A stretch of 64,000 nt of DNA, from positions 310,001-374,000 of the forward strand of contig NBAY01000026.1 of the NCBI GenBank assembly GCA_002794775.1. The letters are read 5' to 3'. Below are positions 1 through 10,880 of the stretch, one piece after another (position 1 is the first letter of the stretch; each line of letters begins with the position of its first letter). The DNA is from Porodaedalea pini. Lineage: Eukaryota; Basidiomycota; Agaricomycetes; Hymenochaetales; Hymenochaetaceae. The position numbers and the translations under genes are program-made. Under the pieces are notes generated by a model. The model saw nothing but the letters and a program-made list of their open reading frames with translations. It was not told the origin of the DNA and did no database searches.

Positions 1-240
1 CAGATGACATTAAATACCTTCCATTACGCTGGTGTTTCGAGTAAAAACGTCACGCTCGGTGTCAACGTCGCCGCGAATATCAAGACTCCATCGCTCACAG
101 TGTACCTGGACCCAGAAATTGCTGCTGTTGACACGAGGGCCAAGTCGGTGCAAACAGAACTTGCATACACATCGCTGCGTACCGTTACAGCGGTGTTCGA
201 GATCTACTACGATCCTGATCCAAGTACTCTTCATTTTCTC
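1..240 (+). pseudogene. RPB1: RPB1 fragment 0 (RNA polymerase II largest subunit, C-terminal core)
   Basis: The first 240 bases read, in one frame from position 4, as part of the C-terminal core of the largest Pol II subunit. The strongest motifs are [20 protein letters not shown] and [12 protein letters not shown], followed by [13 protein letters not shown] and EIYYDPDP. In the family the stretch VTLGV is followed by a near-invariant PRLKEII block; here it runs straight into NVAANIK, so about seven codons are missing in frame. The same loss occurs in the RPB1 fragment near 12,420. Similarity stops at about 235 and NOT1-like sequence follows at once. The left end is cut by the window, so the full extent is unknown. 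It is too incomplete to encode a working subunit. Confidence 0.85.
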
Positions 241-248
241 TTTTCCAC

Positions 249-750
249 ATGCAATCTATGTCTCCTCTTTCATCATGCTATCGTATTGCAGCTATCGGAG
301 CAGCATGGCCTCAACGCCTCAACACCTACCTCCAATTCATCCGCCGCCTCATAGTCCACTCTCAAGCCCGCCTCACAAGCACCGCTGCCCCAACTGCATT
401 TGACACATCCACCTCACTCACGTTTCGTCTGCTCGTACAGGAGATGCAGCGACTCATGCGTGACCCGTTCCTCGCAGACCGCTTCCACGAGTCCGTCGAC
501 CGCGGCAAGGGTGAGATCTTCCGCGCGTTCGCCCTCGTGCGCTTCGCGGACCGCGTCAGCCTCCGCCCGCTCGAGCGGCTCATCCTCGCTGCGTCAATCG
601 CCGCCATGGGAGTGAGCATGGGAAACACTTCTGGCGCTCAAGCCCAGCAGGGATCAACACCGGGCACGGGTGTGCAAAAGCCGTTGGCGGATCAGGCGGC
701 GATGATCATTCGCGTTGACTTTGAGAACAATATTGTAATCTCGATGCGGC
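249..750 (+). pseudogene. NOT1: NOT1 N-terminal fragment (CCR4-NOT scaffold)
   Basis: One frame reads [13 protein letters not shown], then FDTSTSLTFRLLVQEMQRL, RDPFLADRF, FRAFALVRFADRVSLRPLER and IIRVDFENNIV. I recognise this as the N-terminal part of fungal NOT1, the large scaffold of the CCR4-NOT deadenylase complex. The fragment is a few percent of the family's length (roughly 2,000 residues). It begins at the RPB1 breakpoint near 240 and stops near 745, where F-box sequence starts. A different NOT1 piece, the C-terminal end, lies at 23,195-23,965 on the other strand. The family call rests on memory of basidiomycete NOT1 sequences. Confidence 0.7.
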
Positions 751-799
751 GTAGTTTTCAGACATCAATCTTGGCTTGAAGATGCATCGTGTCTTTTCT

Positions 800-1935
800 G
801 TCTTTTCTGTCTTTGGTCTTATCATTTGCTCACTACACAGCAAGAACGCACTATATCAATGCTTGTTTGTGTGCAAAGAATGGCGTCGTGTCGTTTTAGA
901 CACCCTTTGGGAAGAGTTGGACGATGTGTTGCCTTTAGCGGCCCTCCTAGGACGCTTGGTCCAGTCGAAAGAGGTATGATCATACACTAAGAGCATCATA
1001 TATAATGACTTCCCTTTAATTTTAGTATCCAGAATGGTTGATATTCGAGAGAGTGATCACAAATGATGACGCAAACCTCTTTCGTAAATATATCTGCCGA
1101 GTGAGGAGTCTGAAAATTGATTTCAGGAAATCAAGGCTGTCGTCAGATGTCATCTCGAAAATGGGGTTGAAGCTGTTTTACAACGTTATGAACAAACTCT
1201 GCCGTTTTGAAGTCATACTTCTAACCCGAGAGGATTTGGATTCTTGCGTAGCCTTCATCAAGGCAAGGAATCTGGAGGAGGTTTCCTTTGACTTCCGTCC
1301 CTTGTGGAAATTCCATACCGAATCTGGTCCAGAGTATGAAACAGATGATGAACAGGAGTTTATCCACCTAGACTTTGACGGTTGCATGACAAAGTTTGCT
1401 GGCTTAGTTCTAAATCTTAAGTGATTTAGGATTTATCACATTGATACCACCCAAAACTATGCATGGGATTTTCTATCTTCCTTGAAGAAACTGGAACAAT
1501 TCACATGCACTATATATGCTCACTCCAAATGTGATGAAGCCATTGTCACAGTTACCTGATCTTCAGATCATCGACTTTGAGGAAGTCATGGATGAACCGG
1601 TGCCTTTTCCTCAGTTAGGGACCTACGGATCGTTCTCCAGGCTTGTCACAGTCTCCATTGGAGCACAATACGATGATATTACAAGTCTTCTAGGGATAGA
1701 CTTTGCTAGTGACATGAGCAAGCTCTACATTCACTCCCCCAAACTGGAATCAACATTTTCATTGGGTCAACTCATTGAGCGAGTCTTGCCAAGGGGTCAT
1801 CGACTGGAAAAACTATTACTTAGTTCTGTCTCAAAGTCCAAGGAATTGTCAAATCAGGGCAATGCAGAGACTGATGATGTGACCTTATCAATTTTGGCAC
1901 CTCTTGCAAAGTGTAATCAACTCACAGAGTTATGA
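800..1935 (+). pseudogene. F-box/LRR-type protein, truncated at both ends
   Basis: The first exon contains LYQCLFVCKEWRRVVLDTLW, the second half of a basidiomycete F-box, up to about 973. A GT..AG intron (about 976-1025) follows, then PEWLIFERVITNDDANLFRK and leucine-rich sequence. The usual start of the F-box (a conserved LPPEI-like segment) is replaced by the NOT1 fragment. The frame is broken by TAA after NLK near 1,421 and shifts again near 1,515, where MKPLSQLPDLQIIDFEEVM resumes. At the 3' end the coding sequence runs into a copy of the ~370-bp repeat, whose first bases create the TGA at 1,933-1,935. F-box proteins are substrate adaptors of SCF ubiquitin ligases. This copy is very probably dead. 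Confidence 0.7.
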
Positions 1936-2080
1936 TTACTGAGTTTACAAAGTATCGTCTTTTGTTGTGGGCAAAGTTAGGGAGCCCAATTTGGGTTTTT
2001 GTCAGCTTTTATAAGCTGATGGCATACCATATATGTTAATTTTGGACCCCTTTTCTGCTAAATTGAGTGGTGGCTATGGA
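1932..2080 (-). repeat. ~370-bp repeat, copy 1 (partial)
   Basis: This matches the reverse complement of the end of the repeat seen in full at 18,255-18,606 and 29,176-29,527 (ACTCAGTAATCGTA end, Watson strand shown as gattactgag). Only about 145 bases remain. The Copia element begins ten bases later. The repeat overlaps the broken end of the F-box gene. Confidence 0.75.
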
Positions 2081-2089
2081 CCAACTTAT

Positions 2090-2375
2090 TGGAAGCATGA
2101 TCCTGACACTTATTCTGTATTTTGTTTATTTTAATTGTTTTGTTCCCACACTCTTGCTCACAGATGGGTGCCCATCTGCAAGCATCATGTGCTTTTTGTG
2201 TTCCCATGCTCTTGCTCACAGATGGGTACCCATCTGTGAGCATCACATGACTTCTTGTGTTATGTAATATTAGCTTCAAAGCGGCTGAGTCCATGCATGA
2301 GTGTCCCTATCTGTTGCACTCATCCATTGGACTCAGGTGTGAAGTGTGACCCTTTTTGGTTCACTGCTGCTAACA
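2090..2375 (+). repeat. 5' LTR of Copia A
   Basis: 286 bp from TGGAAGCATG to TGCTAACA. The right-hand copy at 7,751-7,995 shares the first 245 bases with scattered substitutions. The segment GATGGGTACCCATC, a perfect 14-bp palindrome, recurs inside both LTRs. The LTR end is fixed by the primer-binding site that follows it directly. Confidence 0.8.
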
Positions 2376-2386
2376 GGTTATGAGCC
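2376..2386 (+). other. Primer-binding site of Copia A
   Basis: GGTTATGAGCC is complementary to the anticodon arm of eukaryotic initiator tRNA-Met, as in Copia elements primed by a half-tRNA. The same eleven bases follow the LTRs at 14,915 and, on the minus strand, at 53,933. Confidence 0.7.
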
Positions 2387-3364
2387 TTGCACTCTAACTT
2401 CACACACTGGTTCTGGACTTCAAGAAGCACCCCCTGCTTCAATTATAGACTGATTGGACCTGATCTGCACACCCTACATGCAGTGCTTCATCGATTGTAA
2501 CATTCCTGATGGTTGGATTAAGCTGGATCTTTGTTGATCAGGAAATCGGTGTGTCTGCTGCATCTCTGCCAAATTTCATGCCACCACATCCACTTCCCAT
2601 TGCACTACACTGCATTCATTCACCACCTGCATCCAAAACCTCTCTATCACCTGTCACTCGATATTGGCTTGACTGTTTGCACTATACCTTGGCACATCAT
2701 TGGGGTTACGTGTGGTCTATGTTCATGCCAACTTGCATTGATGTTTGACCCGATTTGAGTGTGCTACAACAGTTTTCACTGAGCATCCACTCTTATTGCA
2801 TTCTACACTTTGCTGCATTGCATGGTTGTCGCATTTTCTGTGGAACCCGTGGTCTGATTCTCTCAAAACTTTGTGTGCGTGCTTGTGTTCACGCCTCCTC
2901 AGTGTGTGTTGATTTGCATTCCAATCGCACCACTCATTCTCCCTCAGTGTCCCATTTTGCACAGTTACCAGCTCTGGTGTGAGTTGATTGAGGCCCATTT
3001 CACTCCATCCTGTTGTTGTTGGATCAGACTAGCCTATCGTCTGTGAAGCTCAACTGCTCAGCCTTAGTTCGCTGATTGTGATGCTCTTTTGAGTGTCACT
3101 TAAGCCTAGAGCCTCTCTCAGTCAGCGGTGCCTGCGGGGTCTTAGTAGACCAACAGACCAGCACTGTCTTGCAGCGACTCTGTGTATACTTCGACATTTT
3201 GGGTGTCTGGTAACCTTTATTGGCTTGCATTGAACTGCCATCTGTAATTGTGTCATTGTAGTCTGTACACACTTTCCTTCGCTGTGCCCCACTCGCACAT
3301 CCAATTCCTCCCAAACATCACACACACGTCATACCCATCATCCCCTACCTACCTGTGAAACATC
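2387..3364 (+). other. Leader region of Copia A without a clear gene
   Basis: About 980 bases between the primer site and the gag start. Short open frames occur on both strands but none shows a recognisable domain. I treat it as the untranslated leader of the element. Confidence 0.5.
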
Positions 3365-4411
3365 ATGTCCAAATCTGCCCCTGCCGACTCGCTGTCTTCG
3401 TTTAACAAGTTAGGTGAAAACAACTATCCTACTTGGAAATTTGACATGCAGGCTACCCTTCAGTACAAGAAGCTTTGGCACTTTGTTTCAGGCAAGGAGT
3501 CAAAGCCATCTTCTCCTCCTAATAAAGTCAAACTCTGGGAAGAAAGGGCTGAGCAAGCAGCTAGCCTTATCTACCAGAAACTTGAAAACAGCATGCAGAT
3601 TTTGGTACAATCACACATGGGCAACCCTGTGGAGATGTGGAAAGCGCTCAAGACACTTCACAAGCAGGACAACCCAGCTGCATGCTTTATTGCCTATGAT
3701 GAGTTTTTCAGTATCAGCAAGAAGGAGGATGAGTCTCTGACCACACTAGTCAGCAGAGTCGAGCATGGACTTCATAACATCAGAAATGCACACACTAGCA
3801 CTCTCAAACTCGAAGATTTTGAGGATGAGCTTGCATGTGTTGCCCTGGTTTGCTCCCTGCCTGAAGAGTACTCATCCTTCCGCTCTGCACTCTTGCTCCT
3901 GATGGATTTCAAGTTAAAGACGCTTAAGGAAGCCTTTATGCAGGAGCAAATGAACTGTCAATCGCGTGCTGGTGATCAGTTCATGGCCCTGAAAGCGTCC
4001 TCTGCTCCCTCTAAGCCTTCCTCATCATCTCAGCCTATTGTCTGCAATTTTTGCAGCATTAAGGGTCATCCAGAGTCAAAGTGCTTCAAGAGACATGATG
4101 CAATTGATGCAATTAGGGCCAAGAAGAAGGATAAGAAAGTGAAGACTAAGGAGAAAGCACAATTGGCTCAGCAGGACGACTCCGAGTCTGTCCAATCTGC
4201 TGAATTTGCTGGAAATGCAAGTACTCCAGACTTCACCAACCCTCATACACCCCTCATTCTTGATGCAGGAACTGATTGGATTGTTGATACAGGTGCCACT
4301 TGCAACATGACACCCCACCAACACTGGTTTCACAAGTATTCACCAAATCACACCTCTATACACCTTGCAAACAATGAAATCATCTATTCTGTTGAAGTGG
4401 GCACAGTGTGA
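3365..4411 (+). CDS. Gag plus start of protease, Copia A
   Basis: This 348-codon frame starts at MSKSAPADSLSSFNKLGENN. It has the Copia gag signature NYPTWKFDMQATLQYKKLW at residues 19-37, a UBN2-like helical region to about residue 210, and a CCHC zinc knuckle CNFCSIKGHPESKC near residue 230. The protease active site DWIVDTGATCNMTP lies near residue 311. Gag packages element RNA and the aspartic protease matures the polyprotein. The frame ends at TGA at 4,409, where relatives have Arg (CGA would need one C-to-T change). The rest of the polyprotein follows in the same frame after this stop. Confidence 0.85.
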   Translation: MSKSAPADSLSSFNKLGENNYPTWKFDMQATLQYKKLWHFVSGKESKPSSPPNKVKLWEERAEQAASLIYQKLENSMQILVQSHMGNPVEMWKALKTLHKQDNPAACFIAYDEFFSISKKEDESLTTLVSRVEHGLHNIRNAHTSTLKLEDFEDELACVALVCSLPEEYSSFRSALLLLMDFKLKTLKEAFMQEQMNCQSRAGDQFMALKASSAPSKPSSSSQPIVCNFCSIKGHPESKCFKRHDAIDAIRAKKKDKKVKTKEKAQLAQQDDSESVQSAEFAGNASTPDFTNPHTPLILDAGTDWIVDTGATCNMTPHQHWFHKYSPNHTSIHLANNEIIYSVEVGTV

Positions 4412-5560
4412 TTTTAACCAGTAATCAATGGCAAAAATGGACACTTACTTGAATTTGAACGTGTACTTCATGTACCTGATTTGTGAAACAATCTCCTCTC
4501 AGTCCTGTATTTAACTCGTGCCAAATCATATATTGTCACCATTCAGCGTGATAAGATTCTGTTCAATCGAAATGGCACTCTTCTCTTCACTGCAAATGTC
4601 ACTCCCAACAATGCTGCATTGCTCAATGGCCAAGTTGTGCCCATGAGTGCATTCTCTGCACTTATAAGCACTTGTCCACTCGATTTGACTCTGTGGCATT
4701 GACATTTTGCACACCTACACCATGGTGATGTGAAGAAACTGCTCAATGAGCATTTAGTTGAGGGAATGGTGATTAAGTCAAAGGACTTACCAGATCTGAT
4801 CTGTGAGCCTTGCATTGCAGGCAAACAGCATCGTTCTAATGTCTCAAAACTTGTATCGCATTGTGCATCAAGTCTTCTTCAATTGGTTCACTCAGACATA
4901 CATGGTCCTCTTCCCATTCAGTCAAGGAATGGTTACAAGTACTGGATCACCTTCATTGATGACTTCAGTCACTTCTGGGCAGTTCTGCCTTTGAAGAAGA
5001 AGAGTGACACTTTTGGCGCTTTTAAGCATTTTAAGGCATATGCAGAGAATCAGTTGGATTTGAAGATCAAGGCCACTCATGATGATAAGGGAGGAGAATA
5101 CATGCCAAAGGAATGGGATCAACTCTGCGAAAATGAAGGCATTCATCACTAGCACACTGTCAGAAATGAACCCCACCAAAATGGTGTTGCTGAATGCACA
5201 AACAGGACATTAGCTGAGGGCATCACCACTATGCTGAATGAAGTGCACTTACCTGCTACCTTCTGGTGGGATGCAGTTGCTGCTTTTGTTCATGTCCATA
5301 ATCGCTCTCCTATGTCTGCGGTGAATGACAACACACCCTATATGTGCATGTCCAGAAAGATCAACACAAATAGTTGCAATCCCACACACAGAAATGTGTC
5401 TTCCTTGGCTACCCTGCAAATTACAAAGGATAGCTATTCTGGAATCCTATTACACGCAAGGAGATCATTAGTGACTCTGCTCAGTTTGATGAACATGTGT
5501 TTCCAGGCAATTCTAGAACTCCTGTTGATTTGTGGGTACAATCTCCTCTAGAGGCAAAAG
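4412..5560 (+). pseudogene. Integrase region, Copia A (broken)
   Basis: Downstream of the gag-protease stop the frame continues with the GAG-pre-integrase zinc finger (LWH-stop-HFAHLHHGDVKKLL, then CEPCIAGKQHRS). The catalytic core follows: HSDIHGPLPI, THDDKGGEYMP, then after a TAG at 5,150 NGVAECTNRTLAEG. These carry the D, D and E of the DDE integrase. Stops at 4,484, 4,702 and 5,150 and a frame loss near 5,390 break it. The proline-rich linker 5,497-6,261 belongs to the end of the integrase and the link to reverse transcriptase. Confidence 0.8.
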
Positions 5561-6261
5561 ATCTGCTAGAACAGGTGGGAGTAGAGAGTGATGATGACAA
5601 TGATGTTCTGCCACCTCCTCCACTTCCTGTTCATCCAGCAGACCCTCCTGTACCTCCACCAACTTGTTCCCCTTCTCCACTCACTTCTGCATGTAAACAC
5701 ACTGTGTCTCCTCCACCTTCTCAGACTCCTCTTGCTAAGAAACCAAGGAGTGAGCAACCTAATCAGACTCAAACTCCGCTACCGGCTCCTCCTCCCAGGC
5801 CAAAACTATGCACTACCACTGGTGCATGGGACAGAATGATCAATCCACTCATGGATTATCCAGGTCAACACATTCCTAGACCTGATCCTGTTCCTACACC
5901 AGAGCCTGAAGTTGTGCATCAGCCAGAAATGGATGTGCACATGGAGGATACTGAACAGCATGATGAACTTGATGTCATGTCTGAAGAGGAGATGCAAGCA
6001 GAAGCGCTCATGTTCACTGGGCTCATGGACTTTGGTGCAAATGCAGGTCTTGAAGACAAGTATATTGCTTTTGATGATGCATTTGACTACGTCTTTAAGT
6101 CTACAAATTGTCTTGAGCATGTATTCTCTGCAGAAGTGCACAAGCAATATGGTCCAGAGCCCTATCAGTGGAAGGATATCAAGGGGTGCCCTGATGCTCA
6201 TCTTTGGGAACAGGCTGCAATGGAAGAGTTCATCAGTCTGATTGAGAATGGCACTTTCTAG

Positions 6262-7710
6262 CCTGTCAGACTTTCAACTGGTCGTAAGACTATTGGTTGC
6301 CGCTGAGTGCTCAAGCTCAAGCGCAAGGCAGATGGCTCTGTGGACAGGTACAAGGCAAGACTGGTTGCAAAGGGATACTCACAGTGCCCAGGATTGGAGT
6401 TTTCACAAGTGTTTGCACCAACTGCAAAGTGGGCAGCACTGCGTGCAATTCTAGCTATAGCTGCACTTGAGGACCTTGAGCTTTACAGTGTGGACATCTC
6501 CACCACCTTCCTCAATAGCAAGATGGATCATGATGTCTACATGGACCAGCCTGAAGGGTTTGAGGAGTATTATGGTGCTGGATTTGTTCTTAAGCTAGTG
6601 AAGTCTATCTATGGACTGAAACAGGCTGGATGCCAGTGGCACAAGAAACTCGATTCAGTATTGAAGGGTATGGGCTTCCAACTAGTGCACTGTGACAACA
6701 GCATATGGGTCTATCGCAGAGAGGATGTGTGCATTATCATTCCTGTCTATGTTGATGACATGACTATTGCTGCAAAGTTGAAGGAGCAGTACCAGTTTGT
6801 GAAGAGTGAGCTGGAGAAGCACTTCAAGCTACATGACCTTGGGCTAACTTCATTCCTCTTAGGAGTTCACATTGAGCATGATCGCTCTCAGCACTCATTG
6901 TCCATATCTCAGCGCCAATATATTATTAACATACTTGAGCATTTTGAACTTGGCAATTGTGGTACTGTGACAACCCCATTACCTGAAGGTCATAAGCTTA
7001 GCAAGTCCATGGCTCCCAAGAATGATGAAGAGGCTGCCTTCATGAAGACTGTTCCTTACAAGCAGTTGGTGGGCGCTCTCATGTATCTTGCTGTGGCTAC
7101 ATGCCCAGACATTGCTTATGTAGTGGGAGTTCTGGCACGTTTTAGTGCTAATCCTGGTATGGCTCACTGGAAGGCTGCAAAGCACTTATGTTATTACCTT
7201 CAAGGTACCAAAGACTACAAGTTGACTTATGCACCTGACCCCAACTCAGCTGAGCTGTTCACCATGTTCTCTGATGCAGACCATGGTGGTGATGAGGATG
7301 ACAGGCGCTCTACAAGTAGGATGGTGGTTAAAATGGGAACTGGTGCAATCAGTTGGGCAAGTCAATTGCAAACTATTGTGACTCTCTCTACTACTGAGGC
7401 AGAATACATTTCTGCTGTACAGTCAGGACAAGAGATCATGTGGTTACGCAACTTGCTCACTGAGTTTGGGTATCAGTTTGATGCCCTATCTGTCCTCTAT
7501 GTTGACAACCAGTCTGCATTAGTAGTTGCCAGAAATCCTGAACATCATGAGCACATGAAACACCTAGACCTGCATCATTACTAGTTGAGGGATGTGGTTG
7601 AAGCAGGTTATGTAGATGTGAGGTACTTGTCCACCAAGTCTATGCCTGCTGATATTATGACCAAAGCCCTTGGGCAGTTGAAGGTGGGAGAAATGTGTGG
7701 GATGTTAGGT
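6262..7710 (+). pseudogene. Reverse transcriptase and RNase H, Copia A
   Basis: The longest frame (425 codons from 6,307) reads VDRYKARLVAKGYSQCPGLE, YSVDISTTFLNSKMDHDVYM, SIYGLKQAGCQWHKKL and the polymerase active site VYVDDMTIAAK. The RNase H part has FSDADHGGDEDDRRSTSRM and TTEAEYISAVQSGQEIMWLR. TGA at 6,304 (GCR-stop-VLKLK) stands where relatives have Trp, and TAG at 7,582 (HHY-stop-LRDVV) also replaces Trp. Both fit single G-to-A changes. The core domain is otherwise well kept. Confidence 0.85.
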
Positions 7711-7750
7711 CTTAAATGACTTACAGATGTGTCAGATCAGGTGGGAGTAT

Positions 7751-7995
7751 TGGAAGCATGATCCTAACACTTATTCTATATTTTGTTTATTTTAATTGTT
7801 TTGTTTTCATGCTCTTGCTCGCAGATGGGTACCCATCTGCAAGCATCACGTGATTTTTGTGTTCCACACTTTTGCTCACAGATGGGTACCCATCTGTGAG
7901 CATCACATGACTTCTTGTGTTATGTAATATTAGCTTCAAAGCGGCTGAGTCCATGCATGAGTGTCCTTATCTGTTGCACTCATCCATTGGACTCA
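7751..7995 (+). repeat. 3' LTR of Copia A (truncated)
   Basis: 245 bases from TGGAAGCATG match the left LTR. After ACTCAGGTATG the sequence leaves the left LTR and, ten bases on, enters the ~370-bp repeat. The final ~40 bases seen at 2,336-2,375 are absent. Recombination or a later insertion probably removed them. Confidence 0.75.
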
Positions 7996-8008
7996 GGTAT
8001 GCACTTGT

Positions 8009-8385
8009 ACGATTACTGAGTTTACGAAGTTATCGTCTTTTGTTGTGGGCAAAAGATAAAAAGGTCCCCAATTTGGTTTTTTGTCAGCTTTCATAAGCTG
8101 ATGGGCCATACATATATGTTAATTTTGGACCCCTTTTCTGCTCAATTGAGCAGTGAGCTATGAGGCGATACACAGCTTTCTGTGGCTGCTACCAGTGCTC
8201 ACCCTTTCTTCATGAACATATTTAATTTTATTCAACCAATTCAACAATCAACCTAGCTTGAATCATGGCTAAAAAACTTCAGACAATTCCTCTATCTGTC
8301 TAAAATGTATTTTTGTGTGCATTTAGAGTGTTCCTGGTTGAATTAAAAATCGGTCCAAAAGCAAAGTTGACGACCAGTGCCAACA
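8009..8385 (-). repeat. ~370-bp repeat, copy 2
   Basis: A full-length but diverged copy, in the opposite orientation to copies 3-5. It starts gattactgagtttacgaag and ends at ccaaca, the complement of the TGTTGG end of the other copies. It abuts the BTB-gene copy at 8,400, as do copies 3, 4 and 5. TG...CA-like ends suggest a solo LTR, but no internal region of that element is present and no target duplication can be seen. Confidence 0.75.
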
Positions 8386-8439
8386 TGATGATCTCCAACC
8401 AGCGGGAGGCCACCCTTGTGGTCGTCGACCGAGTCCCTT

Positions 8440-10800
8440 GCCCCCGGCGAGCTCCACGAACCTTCGCCTTCCCCTCGCTCTCCTTTCACTCCTCCTGCAC
8501 TGCCACTCTACCTAGGATACTTATACACCGGGCATGCTCAGCTCAGCAACCATTCATATGACTTGGACACCGCTTTCACTATTCCTGTGCTCCGCAAACT
8601 ATCTCAAATTGCAAACCGCTCCATGACAAGATGCAGACGCCTCTGCAGGAGATGCCTCCATGTCTCTTCCACGCTTCCTCCCCCCGAACCTTCTGCCGAG
8701 TATGAACGCACTCATTGGAGGCGCTTGGGCCACAGGTGGGTGTCTGCTGCCCCAGTGTGCACGTCGTGCACCGCGTACGCTCGTCTTTTTCCTGTGGTCC
8801 AGACGTGCAGAATACATGCCTTAAGCTGGGCGCGCGGCGCGCCCTTGTTGGTCCTTTCGGAGAGGCTGGTGCACTCCGACTTCGCTGCACTCCCACTTGA
8901 CGGGTGATGACTGGCCTGAAGAAGCATGCGCTCCCGCCCAGAAACGCATTTCCTTTGCCTTCGCTGCGCATTGCCGCCTCAGTGAAGCTCAACTCTGTGC
9001 AAGGATCGCTGTGGGTAAGAGGGATGGAAAAAATGGTTATGGACAGCAAGGGGCGCTTTTGTGGATGCCTCTTGCTTTGCAACGAGCGGAGAAGTTTTCA
9101 ATGAGCGGCAAGTGGACGAAATTATGGAGAATCGATGGGCTAGGACGGTTGAGACGGGAAGCGCGTTGAGTGGGTTATGGAGGCTGTGCGGAGGGGGCAT
9201 GGCGGAGTCGAATGCGGCATGCTCTGTCAGGTGAGCTATTGAAATATAATCGGGGTTTATTTTGTGCTCATTCCTTCGCAGCCCTCCCTCCTTCCGCAAT
9301 TCTTCTCACTCAGCACCCTTACGGGACCAAGCGAGACCCTCTTATCAAGCATATTCCCACATCCGTTGCAAGTTTGAAACAGACTCGTATGTATCTGCTT
9401 CGAAGGCGCGTGGGTTCGCGCTAATCCCGGCAACGAGAGGGCTTCGATGCGCTGGAAAGCTTGGGCGACTCAAGAGATCAGCAATTGGTAGCGTCCGCCT
9501 CTCTCCAAGGGTAAAGGACCTTTGCTAATACACGATCCTACAGAAAATCAACATCCGGCTCGGGAAATATCTTCTAACGCGACGATGAGCAACTCCAACC
9601 ACGCGTGCGTGGGCCGCTTACGCGAGCAGGCCTTCCGCCCTACTCTCAGCAGAATCGAAAGACACCACCTGAGCGCATGCATGAGCACGTCGCATTCGCT
9701 TTCGTTACAAGGTGTTGAACAAGAACCTTGCTCGCGGGAACACAAGCTTCACCTCGCTCAGCAGATCCTGTCCGGGAGCTGTTAGGCGTGCAGAGTTGCG
9801 CTCGACGACTAGCCGAACGTCATTGCCCTACGACTGCGACCGGAGTGTGAACGTTAAGGAGAGCCAGCCAGACTCGAAGTTTTGCCATTCACCCGCGTAG
9901 CACGAGTCAAGCGTCCATAGGCACCGAGTGCGCTCTCGTATAAATTCAGGTATGGACGTGGATGGAGGAGCGTGACGAACAAGAAAGCCTGCGACTAAAG
10001 GGCTCGACCTCGTCCCTTGCTCGCTCTTACCGCGTCATCTTCCGTGGTTTCTTCGACGCCCGGTGTAGCTTCTTCGCTCTCCACACACAAACTGGGAAAG
10101 ACACAGCGACACCGCGAGTGTCCGAGTGAAAAACTACTGAAACGTCTCTCCGTGCAAAGTACCAAAATCTGTCGCCGCTTCCTGTTTCATCTACTCGTTC
10201 ACATGCATCGACCTATCCGCAGAAATGCCGCACTGCGCAGCAGCAAGACTTCTTCGTCCACCTCATCCGCCTCCGCGGACCGACATCCTCCGCCTCCGAA
10301 TGGTTCAATATCCCAGCAGAGGAGCGCGGGCTTCAACACGCGAGTCTACATTCAAGACGCCTCGTGAGAATATGGGGACCTCGCGTGGACTCTGTACTGG
10401 CCTCGAGGAAAGTTCTTTGACCCGTCATCGACCTCCGATGTGCAGCACTCGGGAACCTCAAGGCATCTCCGCACAACGCCGGTGCCTGCACTACGGAAAG
10501 GACCGCCATCGTCGCGTCTCTGAAAACAAGTGCGGTGCCAATTATTTACAGTAACGCGGCATCGCGCAACCACGGAAAGTTGTCGCCCGATTCACTACAG
10601 TATCTACGAAACAACATTGAACAAGACGTCCGTCATTCGAAAGTCAAACCGTCGGCGAATTCAATTTCGATCAACTGCATCTGTGGCAACCAGCTGGAGG
10701 GATAAAAGGACAGTGACGAAAGAAGTCCCTGCAGTTGATGAGAAGAAGCCCTTCTCCGGCGAGGGCATCGCGTGCGACTTATGCCTTACTCCAGTACGTG
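8440..10800 (+). pseudogene. BTB-domain protein, copy 1 (C-terminal two thirds plus Ser/Thr-rich tail)
   Basis: This is homologous to the minus-strand copy at 15,580-18,060. Recognisable parts include PSPRSPFTPPALPLYLGYLY and NHSYDLDTAF from the end of the BTB fold, an all-helical middle (about 8,600-9,500), then a Ser/Thr/Arg-rich tail to 10,800 (SVIRKS, VDEKKP). Single-base insertions and deletions break the frame many times. The part upstream of the BTB strand motif ELTTLRLP is missing: sequence enters the gene abruptly at ~8,448. The tail runs directly into RPB1 sequence at ~10,880. BTB proteins mostly mediate dimerisation or cullin-3 recruitment; the role of this one is unknown. Confidence 0.65.
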
Positions 10801-10880
10801 TTTATCTCACCTTTAACTCCATTGTATCGTCGACTGAATTAGTGTATTTTAGCCTTTCTCGTCTAAACTTTCCGTCACTC

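Larger units (their letters stand above)
2090..7995 (+). mobile_element. Copia-type LTR retrotransposon A (decayed)
   Basis: The order is LTR - primer site - leader - gag - protease - integrase - reverse transcriptase - RNase H - LTR, the Ty1/Copia order. The left LTR is 2,090-2,375 (TGGAAGCATG...GCTAACA). The right LTR starts at 7,751 after a purine-rich tract (caggtgggagta) and loses similarity after about 7,995, so some 40 bases of its end are missing. No matching target-site duplication is visible. The coding part has several in-frame stops (4,409; 4,484; 4,702; 5,150; 6,259; 6,304; 7,582) and at least one frame change near 5,400. It cannot make its own proteins. Confidence 0.9.
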
